A stretch of 64,000 nt of DNA from Aquisphaera insulae. GTDB taxonomy: Bacteria > Planctomycetota > Planctomycetia > Isosphaerales > Isosphaeraceae. Where the stretch lies: positions 62,001 to 126,000 of the forward strand of contig NZ_JAALJH010000002.1 of assembly GCF_011064615.1 (NCBI RefSeq). Direction: 5' to 3'. A program made the translations under genes and the position numbers. Below are positions 38,242-47,828 of this stretch, piece by piece. Positions within the stretch are counted from its first letter, which is position 1; every line of letters begins with the position of its first letter. The notes under the pieces were generated by a model. It worked only from the letters and a program-made list of their open reading frames with translations. It did not search any database and had not been told where the DNA came from.

Positions 38242-39348
38242 ATGAACAAGCCGATCGCAGCTCTCGCCGTCCTCGGCACGATGGCGGCAACTCCCGCGTG
38301 GGCCCAGCCGGGCAGTCCCGCCGGTCCGGCCCCTCGGGCCGCGGACGTGGCGCAGGGACACATCTTCCCCAACGCCTCGATGCTCCCCGAGCCGGCCAAG
38401 GAAGACGAACTCAAGGCTCATGCCGTCCCGCTCCCGGACGACCCGATCGAGCCCTGGCTCCTCACGAAGGAAGCGGGCCCGTTCATGGTCCTCGCCAAGA
38501 CGTTCCGGGGGCCGGACTCGGAGCGGATGGCCTTGGCGTTGGCGAAAGAACTGAAGATGCGGCACAACCTGCCCGCGTATGTGCTCCGCACCAAGGATTT
38601 CCCCGGCAAGAGCAACATCCGGGGCATCCCTCCGACCGCCGACCCCGCCGTCGTGCAGGCCAACGTGAAGTCGCCGGAGAAGTACCGGACCTACGACGAG
38701 GCCGCGGTCCTCGTCGGCAACATGAAGACCGAGAAGGACTCCGTCGCGCTCTTGCATCAGGTGAAGAAAATCAAGCCCGACTGCCTCAATTCCATGCCCA
38801 AGTTCTACACCTGGCGGGAAGGGCTGAGCACGGCGATCCGGACGACAAATCCCTACGTCCCGGCCCAGCACCTCTACCAGCACAAGCACGACGAGCTCGT
38901 GGTGAAGATGAACAGAGGCCCGCGGAGCGTGGCCAACTGCCCCGGCCATTACACGCTCCAGGTTGCCCAGTTCTCCGGCCGCTCGACCTTCAACATCAAC
39001 GACAAGTCGTTCAAGGACGAGTGGTTCAAGAACCCGCTCAACAAGAGCCCTCTGGCCACGGCTCACGATGACGCGGAGCAGCTCGCCGACAAGCTGGCGA
39101 AGGATCCCGACATCCAGAAGCTGCGTCAGCCCGTCTTCGTCTACCATGACCGGACGTCCAGCCGGGTCTTCATCGGCGCCTTCCAGCAGCAGATGGACCC
39201 CCAGGCGGTGGACGTCCGCGACGAGCTATTGAAGTTGGCGGTCCCGATCCTGAACGAGAAGCGGTCGACGGGCGGCATGGACAAGCTGATCGTGCCGGCG
39301 GGCGTCCTGACCGACGTGGATCAGATCCGGAAGTCCCTCGAGGGCTGA
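38242..39348 (+). CDS. secreted protein of unknown function with SPOR-like repeats
   Basis: A 368-residue exported protein. The signal peptide is residues 1-21 (ALAVLGTMAATPAWA). Two segments share a pattern like the SPOR peptidoglycan-binding fold (a strand, a helix with ALA-x-L, a strand): GPFMVLAKTFRGPDSERMALALAKELKMRHNLPAYVL near 75-112, and YTLQVAQFSGRSTF...DDAEQLADKLAKDPDIQKLRQPVFVYHDRTSSRVFIGAFQQ near 235-320. AAGGAAGGGG precedes the ATG. The SPOR resemblance is my inference from pattern, not a confirmed match. Six or fewer cysteines, no catalytic motif seen. Confidence 0.7.
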   Translation: MNKPIAALAVLGTMAATPAWAQPGSPAGPAPRAADVAQGHIFPNASMLPEPAKEDELKAHAVPLPDDPIEPWLLTKEAGPFMVLAKTFRGPDSERMALALAKELKMRHNLPAYVLRTKDFPGKSNIRGIPPTADPAVVQANVKSPEKYRTYDEAAVLVGNMKTEKDSVALLHQVKKIKPDCLNSMPKFYTWREGLSTAIRTTNPYVPAQHLYQHKHDELVVKMNRGPRSVANCPGHYTLQVAQFSGRSTFNINDKSFKDEWFKNPLNKSPLATAHDDAEQLADKLAKDPDIQKLRQPVFVYHDRTSSRVFIGAFQQQMDPQAVDVRDELLKLAVPILNEKRSTGGMDKLIVPAGVLTDVDQIRKSLEG

Positions 39349-39487
39349 TCGATTACCGCGGCGGCGCGGAGCCCTTCCCGCGTTGGACGTTCTCGGCGAC
39401 AATGACAGGCCGTCCCCGCGGGTTGACCCCGGCGGGAGACGGCCGCGTTCATTCTCCACCCGCGCCGCCGGACACCACGATACGCCC

Positions 39488-40147
39488 ATGAGCCAAGCAG
39501 ACGCCTCGCCGCTGATCCTCGTCCTCGGCTCGCGGAATCGCAAGAAGTGCGCGGAGATGGCGGATCTGATCCGGCCGGCCTGGGAGCCCGCGGGCGTCCT
39601 CGGTCGCCTCGAGATCCGCTCGCTCGATGACTACCCACAGGCCCCCGAGGTGGACGAGTCCGCGGACACGTTCGGCGGCAATGCCCGGAAGAAGGCCTCG
39701 GAAACGGCCGCGGCCCTCGGCCTCTGGGTCCTCGCGGACGACTCGGGCCTGGCCGTCGATGCGCTCGAGGGGGGGCCCGGTGTCCTGTCGGCTCGCTTCG
39801 CCGGGGAGCCCTGCGACGACGCGGCCAACAACCGGAAGCTCCTGGAGTCCCTGGGCGACGTCCCGGACGACCGTCGCGGCGCGGCCTTCCGCTGCGCCCT
39901 GGCCGTGGCCGACCCCGGCGGGACGATCCGCCTCGAGGCCGAGGCGGCCTGCCGCGGGCGGATCGTCCGCGAGCTCCGCGGGCCCGGCGGATTCGGCTAC
40001 GATCCCCTCTTCTTGATCCCCGAGTACCACAGGACCTTCGGCGAGCTCAGCCCCCTGGTCAAGCACCAGCTCAGCCACCGCTCGCGGGCGTTCGCCCGAC
40101 TCCGCCCGGCGCTCCGGTCGCTCCTCGGGACCCCCTCGATCGAGTGA
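39488..40147 (+). CDS. rdgB: non-canonical purine NTP pyrophosphatase (RdgB/HAM1 family)
   Basis: A 219-residue house-cleaning enzyme that hydrolyses dITP, ITP and XTP to monophosphates and pyrophosphate, preventing misincorporation. Signatures: LVLGSRNRKKCAEM (substrate-binding SxNxxK), ADTFGGNARKKA, VLADDSGLAVDALEGGPGVLSAR, and GGFGYDPLFLIPEYHRTFGEL near the C terminus. The length is typical plus a short N-terminal lead. The start at 39488 is chosen from protein homology pattern; no strong ribosome-binding site is seen. It appears to be transcribed alone. Confidence 0.95.
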   Translation: MSQADASPLILVLGSRNRKKCAEMADLIRPAWEPAGVLGRLEIRSLDDYPQAPEVDESADTFGGNARKKASETAAALGLWVLADDSGLAVDALEGGPGVLSARFAGEPCDDAANNRKLLESLGDVPDDRRGAAFRCALAVADPGGTIRLEAEAACRGRIVRELRGPGGFGYDPLFLIPEYHRTFGELSPLVKHQLSHRSRAFARLRPALRSLLGTPSIE

Positions 40148-40586
40148 ATGAGAACGTGACCGGAAGCGACGCTTGTTGGACGGCGGATCATTGCTTATTC
40201 TTGCTACGTGCTTGACAAGAAGGATCCACCGCCATTACTTGGTATTCCACCGATGGTCCGGGAAGTGACGATGACCTCTCCTTTCTTGTCGTCTCCGCCC
40301 CTTCCGGTGCGATGACCTGAATTCTTCGCGGCCCGCGATTGTCGTCCGTTCCAAGGCCCTCCCGTCCCGATCGCCCAGGCTTGCACGATCTCTCGGTGGA
40401 CTCGCCGCTTCGCGGCGTGCGTGTCGTCCGATGTCGCGCCGGTCCCCTCTCGATCCGGGATCGGAGTCCGCCTCTTGAATCTCGATGTCTAAATAATCTT
40501 ATGCCAGGACGCCGCCTCATCGGGGGCCTGCGATCGTCGTGCGCGCCTCGCCGGCGGCGCGTCCCAGGCATGCCGGAGGATGCTCC
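40148..40586. other. 439-bp intergenic region
   Basis: No gene recognised between rdgB and the small lipoprotein. It includes a short GC hairpin (40403-40417, CGCCGC/GCGGCG) and the weak promoter candidate at 40475-40502. Confidence 0.4.
40475..40502 (+). promoter_or_regulatory. possible sigma-70-type promoter for lipoprotein-DUF1559 pair
   Basis: TTGAAT (40475-40480), 16-base spacer, TCTTAT (40497-40502), in a locally AT-rich stretch 85 bases upstream of the lipoprotein start. Each box matches 4 of 6 consensus positions. Confidence 0.3.
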
Positions 40587-40805
40587 ATGTTCACGTCGGG
40601 CAATCGATCGATCCGGTTGCGATCCGCCCTCGCCATGGTCGTCGCGTGCGGCTCGGCGGGCGGCTGCCAGGAAGAGACCTACAAGGTCGGCCGCGGGGAG
40701 CAGGCCGAGGCGGCCAAACCCGCCGACCCCAAGGCCGCGGATCGCATCGAGAAGGCCAGCAAGGCCGAGGAGAAGATCTTCGCGAAGAGTGCCAAGCTTC
40801 GCTGA
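40587..40805 (+). CDS. small lipoprotein
   Basis: A 72-residue lipoprotein of unknown function. The hydrophobic stretch ALAMVVACGSAGGC ends in a lipobox (AGGC), then QEETYKVGRGEQAEAAKPAD and a Lys/Ala-rich helix (IEKASKAEEKIFAKSAKL). GGAGG lies 7 bases upstream of the ATG. It precedes a DUF1559 gene by 78 bp on the same strand, mirroring the lipoprotein-DUF1559 order at 3139-2076, though the two lipoproteins are unrelated in sequence. Confidence 0.7.
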   Translation: MFTSGNRSIRLRSALAMVVACGSAGGCQEETYKVGRGEQAEAAKPADPKAADRIEKASKAEEKIFAKSAKLR

Positions 40806-40883
40806 TCTCGCCCCGGGAGGGCCCGTTCAAGTCCCTTGCGTCACCGTCGAGTCCTTCGTCCCAGGTTTTTCGGAGGCGATCTC

Positions 40884-41990
40884 ATGAATTCCCGTCGTAC
40901 CCGCTCCGGCTTCACGCTCATCGAATTGCTCGTGGTCATCGCCATCATCGCCGTGCTCATCGCGCTCCTGCTCCCGGCGGTCCAGTCCGCGCGCGAGGCC
41001 GCTCGCCGCGCCCAGTGCACCAACAATCTCAAGCAGCTCGGCCTCGCCGTGCACAACTACGTCAGCTCCAACGAGACCTTCCCCATGGGGGTGATCCGCC
41101 AGCGCGGCAACGACGGATCCGGCTACCCCTACACGTCGGGGAGCGTGTTCGTGAACATCTCCGGCTTCTTCGAGCAGGGGATCATCTACAACAACGTGAA
41201 CTTCAACCTCAACATGTACGACGCCGCCAACACCACGATCTCCGGGATCGGCGTCTCCAGCCTCTGGTGCCCGAGCGACGGGACGATCAGCGAGGCCCAC
41301 CAGTACAGCGCCGCCGACGGCGCGGCGCTCGAGGCGGTCCCCCTCAAGATGTACTACACCAGCTACGCCGGCTGCACGGGGACGTGGTTCCTCTCGCCGC
41401 GGTATGACCTGACGCAATCCCAGTTCACCACGGCGGCGAACCAGCAGAACGGGACGGTCCTCTACATCGGCTACGCCAACCCGGAGACCACGCCTTCGGG
41501 CACGATCTCCGGCTACAGCCGGAAGCCCGCGCGGCTGGCCTCGGTCACCGACGGGACCAGCAACACGCTCCTCTTCGGCGAGCATGCCCACGGGAAGTAC
41601 AGCCCCGACGACCAGACGAGCTGGAACTGGTGGACGTCCGGGAACACCGGCGATACCCTCTTCTCCACCATGTTCCCGATCAACCCGTTCAACAAGGTCC
41701 AGAACGTGGCCTTCGACAAGTACCACGGCTACTCGGACACCTATACCGGGTCCGCCTCGAGCTTCCATCCCGGAGGCGCGAACTTCGCCTTCGCGGATGG
41801 GTCGGTCCGGTTCCTCAAGGACTCGATCAATAGCTGGCCGCTCGACCAGTCCACCGGCTACCCGAAGGGGGTGAACCCGGATTCGTCGAGCTGCTACTGC
41901 TGGACGACCGCCACCGGGACGCAGAACGGCGTCTATCAGGCCCTGTCCACGATCAGCGGCGGCGAGGTCATCAGCGCCGACCAGTACTGA
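40884..41990 (+). CDS. DUF1559 pilin-like protein
   Basis: A 368-residue DUF1559 protein. A very short head (MNSRRTRS) leads straight into [20 protein letters not shown], then [15 protein letters not shown] and [13 protein letters not shown]. The C-terminal H-x9-DG box is [16 protein letters not shown] and the end is [15 protein letters not shown] lies 7 bases upstream of the ATG. The middle contains paired tyrosine-rich segments ([18 protein letters not shown]) typical of the variable region. Probably co-transcribed with the small lipoprotein upstream. Confidence 0.94.
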   Translation: MNSRRTRSGFTLIELLVVIAIIAVLIALLLPAVQSAREAARRAQCTNNLKQLGLAVHNYVSSNETFPMGVIRQRGNDGSGYPYTSGSVFVNISGFFEQGIIYNNVNFNLNMYDAANTTISGIGVSSLWCPSDGTISEAHQYSAADGAALEAVPLKMYYTSYAGCTGTWFLSPRYDLTQSQFTTAANQQNGTVLYIGYANPETTPSGTISGYSRKPARLASVTDGTSNTLLFGEHAHGKYSPDDQTSWNWWTSGNTGDTLFSTMFPINPFNKVQNVAFDKYHGYSDTYTGSASSFHPGGANFAFADGSVRFLKDSINSWPLDQSTGYPKGVNPDSSSCYCWTTATGTQNGVYQALSTISGGEVISADQY

Positions 41991-42117
41991 GGCACGCGGG
42001 CGGGCCGCCGCGCTTGACTCGATGCGAGCGCGACGGCCCCTCGGCCCGGATTCATGGCCGAGCGTTGAATCGTCACTCCGGCCGTGCTGAAATGGTCCTC
42101 GAAAGAGAGGGCTTTCC

Positions 42118-43848
42118 ATGCTCCGGATGTTGGTCTTCATGCTCGCCGCCTGGGCCGAAACGCAGTCGGGTTCGATACCCGTCGTGGTCGAGGACTTCGA
42201 GAACCCCCGCACGCCGCGATCGGTGTGGGTCGTCAACATCCCGAATGAGAATGCCTCGGTCCGGTTGACCGGGGAGAATCCTCACGACGGGAAGTCCTGC
42301 CTGGAGCTGCGCTACAAGTTCGTGGCGTCGGGCGGCTTCCAGTATCTCGGGATCCCGAACAAGGTCGAGATCCTGGCCCCGATCCATCGACTCCGCTACC
42401 TGATCCACGGCGACTCGTCCGGTTGCTCCTACGGCGTCCAGGTGACCGACGCCCACGGCGAGACGCACCAGTACAGCGGGAACACCGGGCAGGGTGGGAT
42501 CCTCGACTTCCGCGGCTGGCGGGAGGTCGTCGTCCCCATCGACGAGGGGCACGAGACGTGGGGCGGCGACAAGGACGGCAAGCTCGACTACCCGATCACG
42601 GGCGTCACGTTCACCGTCGGCCAGCCGAAGACGGGGGAGAAGGCATCGGCCGCCGAGGGAATCCTTCGTTTCGACACGCTGAGCGCGGACTCGGACCGGG
42701 GCGAGGCGGAGACGCTCGGCAGCAAGGTTGCGGTCATCTCGCCCGGGTATGGATCGGACGTGAAGGGGGACACGAAGATCGTCGTGTCCGCGCCGGGTTT
42801 CGCGAACCTGACCGCCCGGTGCTGGAAGGGGGGCCCCGGGCCGGGGAGCGATTCGGCCGTCGCCACGATCCGGTTGGACGGGGACGGGGGCGGCTCGTTC
42901 CTCTTCCCGGCCGATGAATACCCCCACGGCCCGATCACGGTGCGGATCCACGGCGAGGCCGGCTCGCTGAAGGACAACTGCTACCTTCAGCTCTACAACA
43001 GGGGGGGCATCTCCTGGCGCGAGGGGATTCCGACGGCACCGCCGCCGGCGGCGGAGGGGATGCGGCTCATCTTCGCGGACGACTTCCGCGGCAAGCTCTC
43101 GATCTCCGGGACCGACACGAAGGCCACCTACTACGACCACAAGCCCCCCAACGGCTCCCAGGACTTCAGCGTCCACGTCTTCTCCGACTTCCAATCCCCG
43201 AAGAACCCGTTCCACCAGGTGGACGACTACTTGAGGATCCGGGCCGACGACCGCACCCACGCCTCGGGCCTGCTCTCCTCGATCAAGAACGACGGCAGCG
43301 GCATCAAGGCTCGCGTCCCCTGCTACTTCGAGGCTCGCCTGATCGGCCCCAACGCCACCGGCACCTGGCCTGCCTTCTGGCTGATGACCGACTACATGAC
43401 CGACTCCAAGACCAAGGGTGGAGACAAGGCCCCGGTCGACGAGCTCGACATCCTGGAAGCCTACGGCGGCGAGGGCCACGGCTCCCCCAACGCCTTCGAC
43501 TCCTACATGGTCACCCCTCATTGCTGGAACCAGGGTGAGGAAGGGAAGGCCATGGAGAAGAAAGCCTTCGAGGGCCTCCTTAATCCGATCAAGATGGGGA
43601 AGTTCGGAATCAGGTCCGCCTGGTTCGAGACCTTCCACATCTACGGCTGCAAGATCACCGAGACGGACACGATCTACTACTGCGACGACGTCGAGGTCGG
43701 TCGCCATCCCACGTTCCCGGTGAGCAAGGCGAACCCGCATTTCTTCCTGATCAACCTGGCCACCGGCGGCGGCTGGCCCGTGGATCTCTCGCGCTACAAC
43801 GGCATCGCGGACATGTACGTCGATTACGTGAGGGTCTACGGACATTGA
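42118..43848 (+). CDS. secreted glycoside hydrolase family 16 protein with N-terminal carbohydrate-binding-like domain
   Basis: A 576-residue protein. A short hydrophobic start (MLRMLVFMLAAWA) may be a signal peptide. Residues ~18-190 form a beta-sandwich of carbohydrate-binding or CIA30 type (VVEDFENPRTPRSVWVV ... FRGWREVVVPID), then a linker domain (200-290). The C-terminal ~260 residues are GH16: FADDFRG, WPAFWLM and the catalytic motif VDELDILEAYGG with nucleophile E442, D444 and acid/base E447 (E-x-D-x-x-E form), ending NGIADMYVDYVRVYG. GH16 enzymes cleave beta-1,3/1,4-glucans, agar, carrageenan or xyloglucan; the linkage cannot be decided here. Confidence 0.88.
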   Translation: MLRMLVFMLAAWAETQSGSIPVVVEDFENPRTPRSVWVVNIPNENASVRLTGENPHDGKSCLELRYKFVASGGFQYLGIPNKVEILAPIHRLRYLIHGDSSGCSYGVQVTDAHGETHQYSGNTGQGGILDFRGWREVVVPIDEGHETWGGDKDGKLDYPITGVTFTVGQPKTGEKASAAEGILRFDTLSADSDRGEAETLGSKVAVISPGYGSDVKGDTKIVVSAPGFANLTARCWKGGPGPGSDSAVATIRLDGDGGGSFLFPADEYPHGPITVRIHGEAGSLKDNCYLQLYNRGGISWREGIPTAPPPAAEGMRLIFADDFRGKLSISGTDTKATYYDHKPPNGSQDFSVHVFSDFQSPKNPFHQVDDYLRIRADDRTHASGLLSSIKNDGSGIKARVPCYFEARLIGPNATGTWPAFWLMTDYMTDSKTKGGDKAPVDELDILEAYGGEGHGSPNAFDSYMVTPHCWNQGEEGKAMEKKAFEGLLNPIKMGKFGIRSAWFETFHIYGCKITETDTIYYCDDVEVGRHPTFPVSKANPHFFLINLATGGGWPVDLSRYNGIADMYVDYVRVYGH

Positions 43849-43863
43849 GGAGATGTCCGAGAG

Positions 43864-44841
43864 TCAGCCGGGAAAATCGCGCGCGAACCTGGATGTCAGC
43901 TCGGGCGACTTGCGCTCGGCCATGATTTCCGCGAGTCGGTCTCGCAGGCGTGAGTCGTGGGCCTGAATCTTGAGGGCCGCCAGCGCCAGGCTCGCGACCT
44001 GGGGCGGTTCCTCGGCCACGACCCGGAGGAGGAAATCGGTCGGCGCGGGGAGCCGGAGCATCCCCATGGCGAGGAGCACGGCTTCCTTGAGGGGCAGGGG
44101 GAGGATGGGCCGCTCCCAGCATTCCCGGAGGGCGTCGAACGCCTCGGGCCGCCGCGATCGAGCGAGCGCCATGGCGGCGGCCTCGCCGGTGGGGACGTCG
44201 TTCGAGCGGAGCCGTTCGCGGGCGAGCTCGAGGCCCGCGGGCAAGTCGGCGGCGAGCATCCCGGAGAGGCAATCGGAGAGCACTTCGGGCTCGCGGTCGC
44301 CGAGTCGGATCTTCAATCGAAGCAGCAGCGCCGCGGCCTGGGAACCGACGGCACCCAGGGCCTGAGCGGCCGCACCGCGGACCTCCTTCTCGGGGTCGAC
44401 CAGGGCCTCGACCAGGATCGTCATGAGGTCCAGCGGGTTGACCCGCGTGAGGGCCAGGAGAGCCGCGGCGCGGAGCGGGGCGGCCGTGTCCTCGGTCCCG
44501 CCCCAGACGGGCTCTTGTTGGACGTGGGTTGCGGACTTGCGGAAGGTCTCCTCCGCGTCGTGCTCCATGCCGTCGAGCGCCTTAACGATCGCAAGCTTGG
44601 CCCGGCAGAGCTTATCGGTCCGGACCGGATCGACGAGGAATCGGGCGAAGGCCGCTTCCAAGGGCGCGGCCAGTTCCGCCAGCCCGCGTTCGCCGGCGAT
44701 CTCCGCGGCCGTCGCGGCAATCAGGTTGGAGCGGTCCGCGATCGCCGTCTTCAGGCTCGCGGTGAGCTCCGGCGATGGCTCACGGTTGCGAAGGAGGCGG
44801 ATTTCCGCGAGGCGTTCTTCCAGCGACGGTCGTTTGGCCAT
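43864..44841 (-). CDS. HEAT-repeat protein
   Basis: A 325-residue all-helical protein made of HEAT/PBS-lyase-type repeats: for example PLRAAALLALTRVNPLDLMTILVEALVDPEKEVRGAAAQALGAVGSQAAALLL and TGEAAAMALARSRRPEAFDALREC. No signal peptide or catalytic motif. The ATG at 44841 opens MAKRPSLEERLAEIRLLRN; the ribosome-binding site is weak, but upstream starts would add Arg/Pro-rich sequence. It follows the ECF-fusion gene by 89 bp on the same strand and may be co-transcribed. Scaffold or protein-binding role likely. Confidence 0.8.
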   Translation of the reverse strand: MAKRPSLEERLAEIRLLRNREPSPELTASLKTAIADRSNLIAATAAEIAGERGLAELAAPLEAAFARFLVDPVRTDKLCRAKLAIVKALDGMEHDAEETFRKSATHVQQEPVWGGTEDTAAPLRAAALLALTRVNPLDLMTILVEALVDPEKEVRGAAAQALGAVGSQAAALLLRLKIRLGDREPEVLSDCLSGMLAADLPAGLELARERLRSNDVPTGEAAAMALARSRRPEAFDALRECWERPILPLPLKEAVLLAMGMLRLPAPTDFLLRVVAEEPPQVASLALAALKIQAHDSRLRDRLAEIMAERKSPELTSRFARDFPG

Positions 44842-44930
44842 CAGCTCGGCTCGGGACGGGTGGCGGGCCCTCGTGATGCCCGATGATACCGCGCGGTGGT
44901 GGAGGGAGTCCGCGCCGGAACTCGGGCTCA

Positions 44931-46988
44931 TCAAGGGATGGCCGGCCCATAAGGGTCCATGAGCTCGCCGTGATTGAGAACGTAGTAACGCTGGGTGGTC
45001 GAGTCCAGGACGATGTCGCCGTCTCCCAGGCCAAGGGCCTCGTAGTCGAATGGGTTGGCTCCGAGCGGGTGATTCAGCTCGCAACGATCGAGCGTCGCCG
45101 TCTTCCGGTCCGCCACCGTCCCATCCGGATTGATCGACGCGAAGCGATAGGAGGCGGGTATGTAGACGCCATCAACCGGCTTCCAGGTCCACTGGGTGAT
45201 GCTCCCGGGCGGACCGTCGGGGCGGTCCCATGAGAAGAACCGGATGACCGGATTGTAGCCCGCCTCCGGACTCCAGACGGACGTGAGGTAGCCGCTCTTT
45301 CCTCCGTTCGGTCCGTCCACGCGCACCTGGACCCAGTACCATGAGCCGCTCGGAGACTCTGCCTGACTGAGGGTCAACTGGCGAGCCATTTCCGCAGCTC
45401 GTCCCGATCCGCGCTGGCCTTTCAGGGCTGAAGCATAGTCCTCCAGCTCGTCCCAGGCCATGACGGGCCCGCCGATCGTAAAGACGTTGGCGGGGTCGGA
45501 ATCGGCGACGCGATGCCGTTCCTCAGGCGCGAACTTTGTCGCCCAACGCGGTTTGCGCTTCGGGAGGCGAGGTGGCACCGGGGTGATGGGTCGGTCCTGG
45601 GCGCTGACGTCGAAGACCAAGATCTGCGAGGGCGTCACGATCGAGCGGAGGTCGCCGATCGCGACGTTCATGAACTCGATCGGCTCCCCGGAGCTGGCGA
45701 CCCGGAACTGGGAACGGGTGGTTTCCTTGTCCTGATAGGTGCTCTTAGCCGCGGTGTCGACCGCGAAGTCGACCTTGAAATCGGACTCGGAGAGCACGGG
45801 GACGGATTTGAGCCGGACCATCAGCGCGGGGGGGATGCTGGTTCCTTTCAGAAGCGAGCTGGCCTGGAAAACGTAGGCTCCTTTCCACGTCCGGATGGCG
45901 TCGCGGTTGGCCTTCGTTTTCGCGATCAGCATCTCAAGCACGCGGATACTCTCGGCGGGCGGGACGGGGGACCACGTCAGGTCCTTCCGCACCGCGGACC
46001 TTTCCCGAAGAGCCGGGTAGGTGTCGAGCTTCTTCGGGGCAGGCGCCCCGGCGGGCTCGGGGGTGGGATTCGCGGGCGTCTGCGGCCCTGATGCTGCCGA
46101 GGAAGCGAGCAGGACCAGGACTCCGTTGGTGAGCAGGGCCGCGGCGATCATCGTCATGGCGGACGACTTCAGGCTGGTCTGGATCATGGCGCGGCGAACT
46201 CCCGAGGTCCAAAGGGCGACGTTCGCGGGGATGAGAGAGGCCTCCTGCTGCCCGAGTGACGTGGCGATCGCCGATCGGATGACGGCTCGCGCCAGGGTTG
46301 GAGGCACGGCGGTCAGGGCGGGGCGGGCCGTTTCATCAATCGCGAGTAGCCCGGCCGACATGGCCAGTCCGCGACGGTTCAACCCCTGCCGGAGCCGCGC
46401 CCGTCCCCGTGCGAGCCGGGAGAGGATCGTGCCCAGGGGGCAGCCCAGCCGCCGGGCCGCGGCCTCCGTGCTGAGGCCCTGGAGGTGGCAGAGCACGACC
46501 GGCTCGCGGAATCTCCGGGGCAGGCACTCCAACTCGTGGTGGTGGAGCGCCTCTCCGATCTCCGGGACCTTGTTGTCGTCGATCCTGGTCAAATTCCGGG
46601 TCGCTCGCTGGGCTCGATTCCGTTCGTGGAAGCGTCGGCGGGCGGCGTCGGCCCGCGCCCGGTGCGAGACGCGGAGGGCGACCCCGTGCAACCAACTCGC
46701 CAGTGAGTCGCGCTTGCGGACCGCATCGGAGCTGCGGGCCAGGACCAGGAACGTGGCCTGAAAAGCATCGTCGGCGTCATCCGGGTCGTTGAGGATCTGG
46801 CGACAAAGCCGCAGGACCATCGGCCCGTGCCGTTCAACCAGAGTCGCGAAACCAAACTCTCGGGCCTCCTTGCCGCCGGTGAGGTAGAGTTCCACGAGCT
46901 GCGCATCGGACCGGTCGCCCACCCTGCCGATGCTGAAGAGGGTGGGTAAAGGCCCCGGTGTAATCTCCCCCGCCGTCTCGTCGGACAT
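44931..46988 (-). CDS. ECF sigma factor fused to a transmembrane helix and large extracytoplasmic domain
   Basis: A 685-residue protein. Residues 1-205 are an ECF sigma-70: region 2 contains LVERHGPMVLRLCRQILND and DADDAFQATFLVLAR, region 4 contains LPRRFREPVVLCHLQGLSTEAAARRLGCPLGTILSRLARGRARLR. After an Ala-rich linker a single membrane helix (about 277-299, AMTMIAAALLTNGVLVLLAS) leads to an extracytoplasmic domain of ~385 residues, with PKRKPRWATKFAPEER and YWVQVRVDGPNG. No separate anti-sigma gene is adjacent: sensor and sigma are apparently one polypeptide, as in known planctomycete ECF extensions. It is divergent from the 47170 gene. Confidence 0.88.
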   Translation of the reverse strand: MSDETAGEITPGPLPTLFSIGRVGDRSDAQLVELYLTGGKEAREFGFATLVERHGPMVLRLCRQILNDPDDADDAFQATFLVLARSSDAVRKRDSLASWLHGVALRVSHRARADAARRRFHERNRAQRATRNLTRIDDNKVPEIGEALHHHELECLPRRFREPVVLCHLQGLSTEAAARRLGCPLGTILSRLARGRARLRQGLNRRGLAMSAGLLAIDETARPALTAVPPTLARAVIRSAIATSLGQQEASLIPANVALWTSGVRRAMIQTSLKSSAMTMIAAALLTNGVLVLLASSAASGPQTPANPTPEPAGAPAPKKLDTYPALRERSAVRKDLTWSPVPPAESIRVLEMLIAKTKANRDAIRTWKGAYVFQASSLLKGTSIPPALMVRLKSVPVLSESDFKVDFAVDTAAKSTYQDKETTRSQFRVASSGEPIEFMNVAIGDLRSIVTPSQILVFDVSAQDRPITPVPPRLPKRKPRWATKFAPEERHRVADSDPANVFTIGGPVMAWDELEDYASALKGQRGSGRAAEMARQLTLSQAESPSGSWYWVQVRVDGPNGGKSGYLTSVWSPEAGYNPVIRFFSWDRPDGPPGSITQWTWKPVDGVYIPASYRFASINPDGTVADRKTATLDRCELNHPLGANPFDYEALGLGDGDIVLDSTTQRYYVLNHGELMDPYGPAIP

Positions 46989-47169
46989 GGCTCCGGCCCC
47001 TTTCGAGAAATCCGACCGGTAGTGCCTTGAGCCTGGCGGATTATTCCCGATTTCTGGAGAGGCTGGTCGGGAACGGTCGGCAGGCGCGTCTTTTCTCCGT
47101 CGGCATCGATCCTAGAATAGGAGCGAGACGGGGGCGAAGGATGGATAGGCCGCGACGTCGCCTCCCCGA

Positions 47170-47622
47170 ATGGAGCCTCGCTTGAGAGTGGACGCCGGAT
47201 CAGCTCCGCTGCACGACCCCGACCTGGATTTCCCCCGCCGCGCGCCGGCGACGATCCCCGCGGAGCATCTCCGCGTGCATCAGCGGCTGGTGGTCGATCC
47301 GCTGCTGTCAATCCTCGGTTGCGTGGTTGCCGGGTTACTCATTCGGCATGCGCTGGAGACTCGCAACCTGCCGCTCTTCGTGGCCGCGGTCGGTCTGCTG
47401 GCCGTGTCCCTGCCGCTCTTCCGATTCCATTGCCGGGACTGCGGTGTCGCGGGCTGGTTCCTTAAGGCTAGGTTCCATGCCTGCGAGTCAATCGTCCATC
47501 GGTATCGTCTCGGAGAGCCGGGGCACGCCCTGGTGGGCGTCGGAACTCAATTGTTTATTTGGATTTACGCGTTGATCACGCTGGTCGTCGTGGCTTCGAT
47601 CTTTGCCCTGGGGCGGCTTTGA
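47170..47622 (+). CDS. hypothetical membrane protein
   Basis: A 150-residue protein with about three hydrophobic segments: PLLSILGCVVAGLLI, LPLFVAAVGLLAVSLPLF and LFIWIYALITLVVVASIFAL. Between the second and third lies FHCRDCGVAGWFLKARFHAC, whose CxxC could bind zinc or form a disulfide. The ATG at 47170 is followed by an in-frame TTG seven codons on that has GGAG in front of it, so the true start may be slightly later. No family recognised. Confidence 0.6.
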   Translation: MEPRLRVDAGSAPLHDPDLDFPRRAPATIPAEHLRVHQRLVVDPLLSILGCVVAGLLIRHALETRNLPLFVAAVGLLAVSLPLFRFHCRDCGVAGWFLKARFHACESIVHRYRLGEPGHALVGVGTQLFIWIYALITLVVVASIFALGRL

Positions 47623-47698
47623 AGGCCGGTTCGACGGAGGAGGCCGTGAGTGGGCTTCGATTCCGGTTGAAAAGCATCCTGTTCGCCGGCCTGGGCTT

Positions 47699-47707
47699 TG
47701 GTATAAA
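47699..47707 (+). promoter_or_regulatory. extended -10 promoter candidate for the pyruvate dehydrogenase operon
   Basis: TGG-TATAAA (47699-47707) matches an extended -10 element (TGn-TATAAT, one mismatch) in an otherwise GC-rich gap; a weak CTGTTC lies 17 bases upstream. It would give a leader of about 240 bases to the E1alpha start at 47952. Confidence 0.4.
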
Positions 47708-47828
47708 ATACCCCATCGCAAAGACAATCGGTCTATGGCACGCCTGGGGCGGGTGGATCTCCGGAATCGCGGGACCTCTCCGGGCTGAGGATCGCATGAG
47801 TCGGCCCGCCCCCACGGCCGCCCATCGT

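Noticed and set aside
47736..47752. TGGCACG near 47736 as a second sigma-54 promoter
   Set aside because: The -12 half reads GGGC instead of TTGC at the required spacing.
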